Shown: piece by piece, positions 4,433 to 5,253 of the stretch
Layout of the letters: each line of letters starts with the position of its first letter
How positions within the stretch are numbered: position 1 is the first letter of the stretch
Assembly: GCA_002746365.1 (NCBI GenBank)
Contig: NVWZ01000002.1
Coordinates: forward strand, 190,828-196,080
DNA: 5,253 nucleotides
From: Thiotrichaceae bacterium
GTDB taxonomy: Bacteria; Pseudomonadota; Gammaproteobacteria; SZUA-229
Direction: 5' to 3'
The notes under the pieces: generated by a model
The model's database searches: none
What the model saw: the letters and a program-made list of their open reading frames with translations, nothing else
Told to the model about the DNA's origin: nothing
Made by a program: the position numbers and the translations under genes

Positions 4433-5253
4433 ATGAGCACAGCCACAGCAAATAATAAAACCACCGAAACCACTCACACACCGATGATGCAGCAGTATTT
4501 GCGCATCAAGGCCGATCACCCGAACACCTTATTGTTCTATCGTATGGGGGATTTCTACGAGCTATTTTATGACGATGCCAAAAAGGCCGCTAAAATTCTC
4601 GATATCACGCTGACCGCTCGCGGCAAATCGGGCGGTCAGCCGATTCCAATGGCGGGTATTCCGTATCATGCCGCCGATAATTATTTAGCTCGCCTGATTA
4701 AACGTGGCGAATCGGTCGCCATTTGTGAGCAGACCAGTAAACCGGGCGAAACCAAAGGCCCCGTCAATCGTGAAGTCATGCGAATCGTCACCCCTGGCAC
4801 GGTAACGGAAGAAGCCTTGCTGGATGAGCGTAAAGATAATTTACTGATATGTATTCACCAGAAAAATGATGTTTTTGGTCTGGCCTCACTCAATATTACC
4901 TCTGGACGATTTAATGTCTGCGAAATAAAACACAAAGCTCAACTTTACGCCGAGCTGGAACGCCTGCAAGCCGTCGAGGTTTTATTGTCTGAAGATGCGG
5001 CCTTGCATGAAGAACTCTCCGTGACACTGAGTAGCACGACCAGTCTGCGTCAGCAACCGCCCTGGTGGTTTGATTTTGATAGTGCCAACCGTCTGCTCAA
5101 CGATCAGTTCGGCACCAAAGACCTGTCAGGATTTGGCTGCGAAGACCTCACGACTGCGGTTATGGCTGCCGGCTGTTTGTTGCAATATACACAGGACACA
5201 CAACGCGCGGCTTTACCGCATATTTCTGGATTACATGTTGAAAATGCCGATGA
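4433..5253 (+). CDS. mutS: DNA mismatch repair protein MutS, N-terminal part (cut by window edge)
   Basis: MutS scans DNA for mispaired or unpaired bases and, with ATP, recruits MutL to start mismatch repair. The reading frame is open from ATG 4433 to the right edge, 273 codons of about 850. Domain I carries the mismatch-reading Phe-x-Glu motif (F41 and E43 in [13 protein letters not shown]), followed by [28 protein letters not shown] and [19 protein letters not shown], all typical. Domain II follows ([13 protein letters not shown]), then the start of the lever/core part ([37 protein letters not shown]). ATG 4433 is preferred over the internal MM at 4484 because [10 protein letters not shown] has the same distance from the start as in E. 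coli MutS. No obvious ribosome binding site precedes it. The ATPase domain lies outside the window. Confidence 0.97.
   Translation, partial: MSTATANNKTTETTHTPMMQQYLRIKADHPNTLLFYRMGDFYELFYDDAKKAAKILDITLTARGKSGGQPIPMAGIPYHAADNYLARLIKRGESVAICEQTSKPGETKGPVNREVMRIVTPGTVTEEALLDERKDNLLICIHQKNDVFGLASLNITSGRFNVCEIKHKAQLYAELERLQAVEVLLSEDAALHEELSVTLSSTTSLRQQPPWWFDFDSANRLLNDQFGTKDLSGFGCEDLTTAVMAAGCLLQYTQDTQRAALPHISGLHVENAD

Overview
The window looks like a chromosomal segment of a gammaproteobacterium of moderate GC content. On the minus strand it carries pncC (the CinA C-terminal type), recA, recX and alaS, in the order known from Escherichia coli (pncC-recA-recX-alaS). A divergent mutS starts on the plus strand just upstream of pncC. 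The RecA, MutS, AlaRS and RecX sequences read like standard gammaproteobacterial versions. A DsrC/TusE-family protein and several palindromic repeats, which I recall from sulfur-oxidising and related gammaproteobacteria, hint at a sulfur-metabolising lineage. I cannot name a genus.

Layout, left to right. The 5' part of alaS (1-572, minus) is cut by the window edge. recX (601-1050, minus) follows, with a TTG start. The recX-recA gap (1051-1233) holds a strong intrinsic terminator and three further palindromic elements. recA (1234-2286, minus) is complete. Positions 2287-2946 contain no credible gene. They hold the recA upstream region with a long interrupted palindrome and an inverted-repeat pair, then a very AT-rich block, then a 152-bp MITE-like element with 15-bp perfect terminal inverted repeats. 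Next come two plus-strand genes. The first is a DsrC/TusE-like protein (2947-3288) that keeps the upstream C-terminal cysteine but has aspartate where the catalytic terminal cysteine belongs. The second is a 126-residue protein (3395-3775) that I do not recognise but that resembles a degenerate response-regulator receiver domain. A palindrome separates them. A degraded copy of the recX-recA repeat lies between this pair and pncC (3852-4352, minus). mutS (4433 to the right edge, plus) is partial.

The conserved genes serve DNA repair (RecA strand exchange, RecX modulation of RecA, MutS mismatch recognition), pyridine nucleotide salvage (PncC) and translation (AlaRS). The plus-strand pair sits between recA and pncC, which are neighbours in E. 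coli, and is read against both. It is therefore the accessory part of the window and the best candidate for something undescribed: possibly a small sulfur- or redox-linked regulatory module made of a catalytically altered DsrC homologue and a pseudo-receiver.
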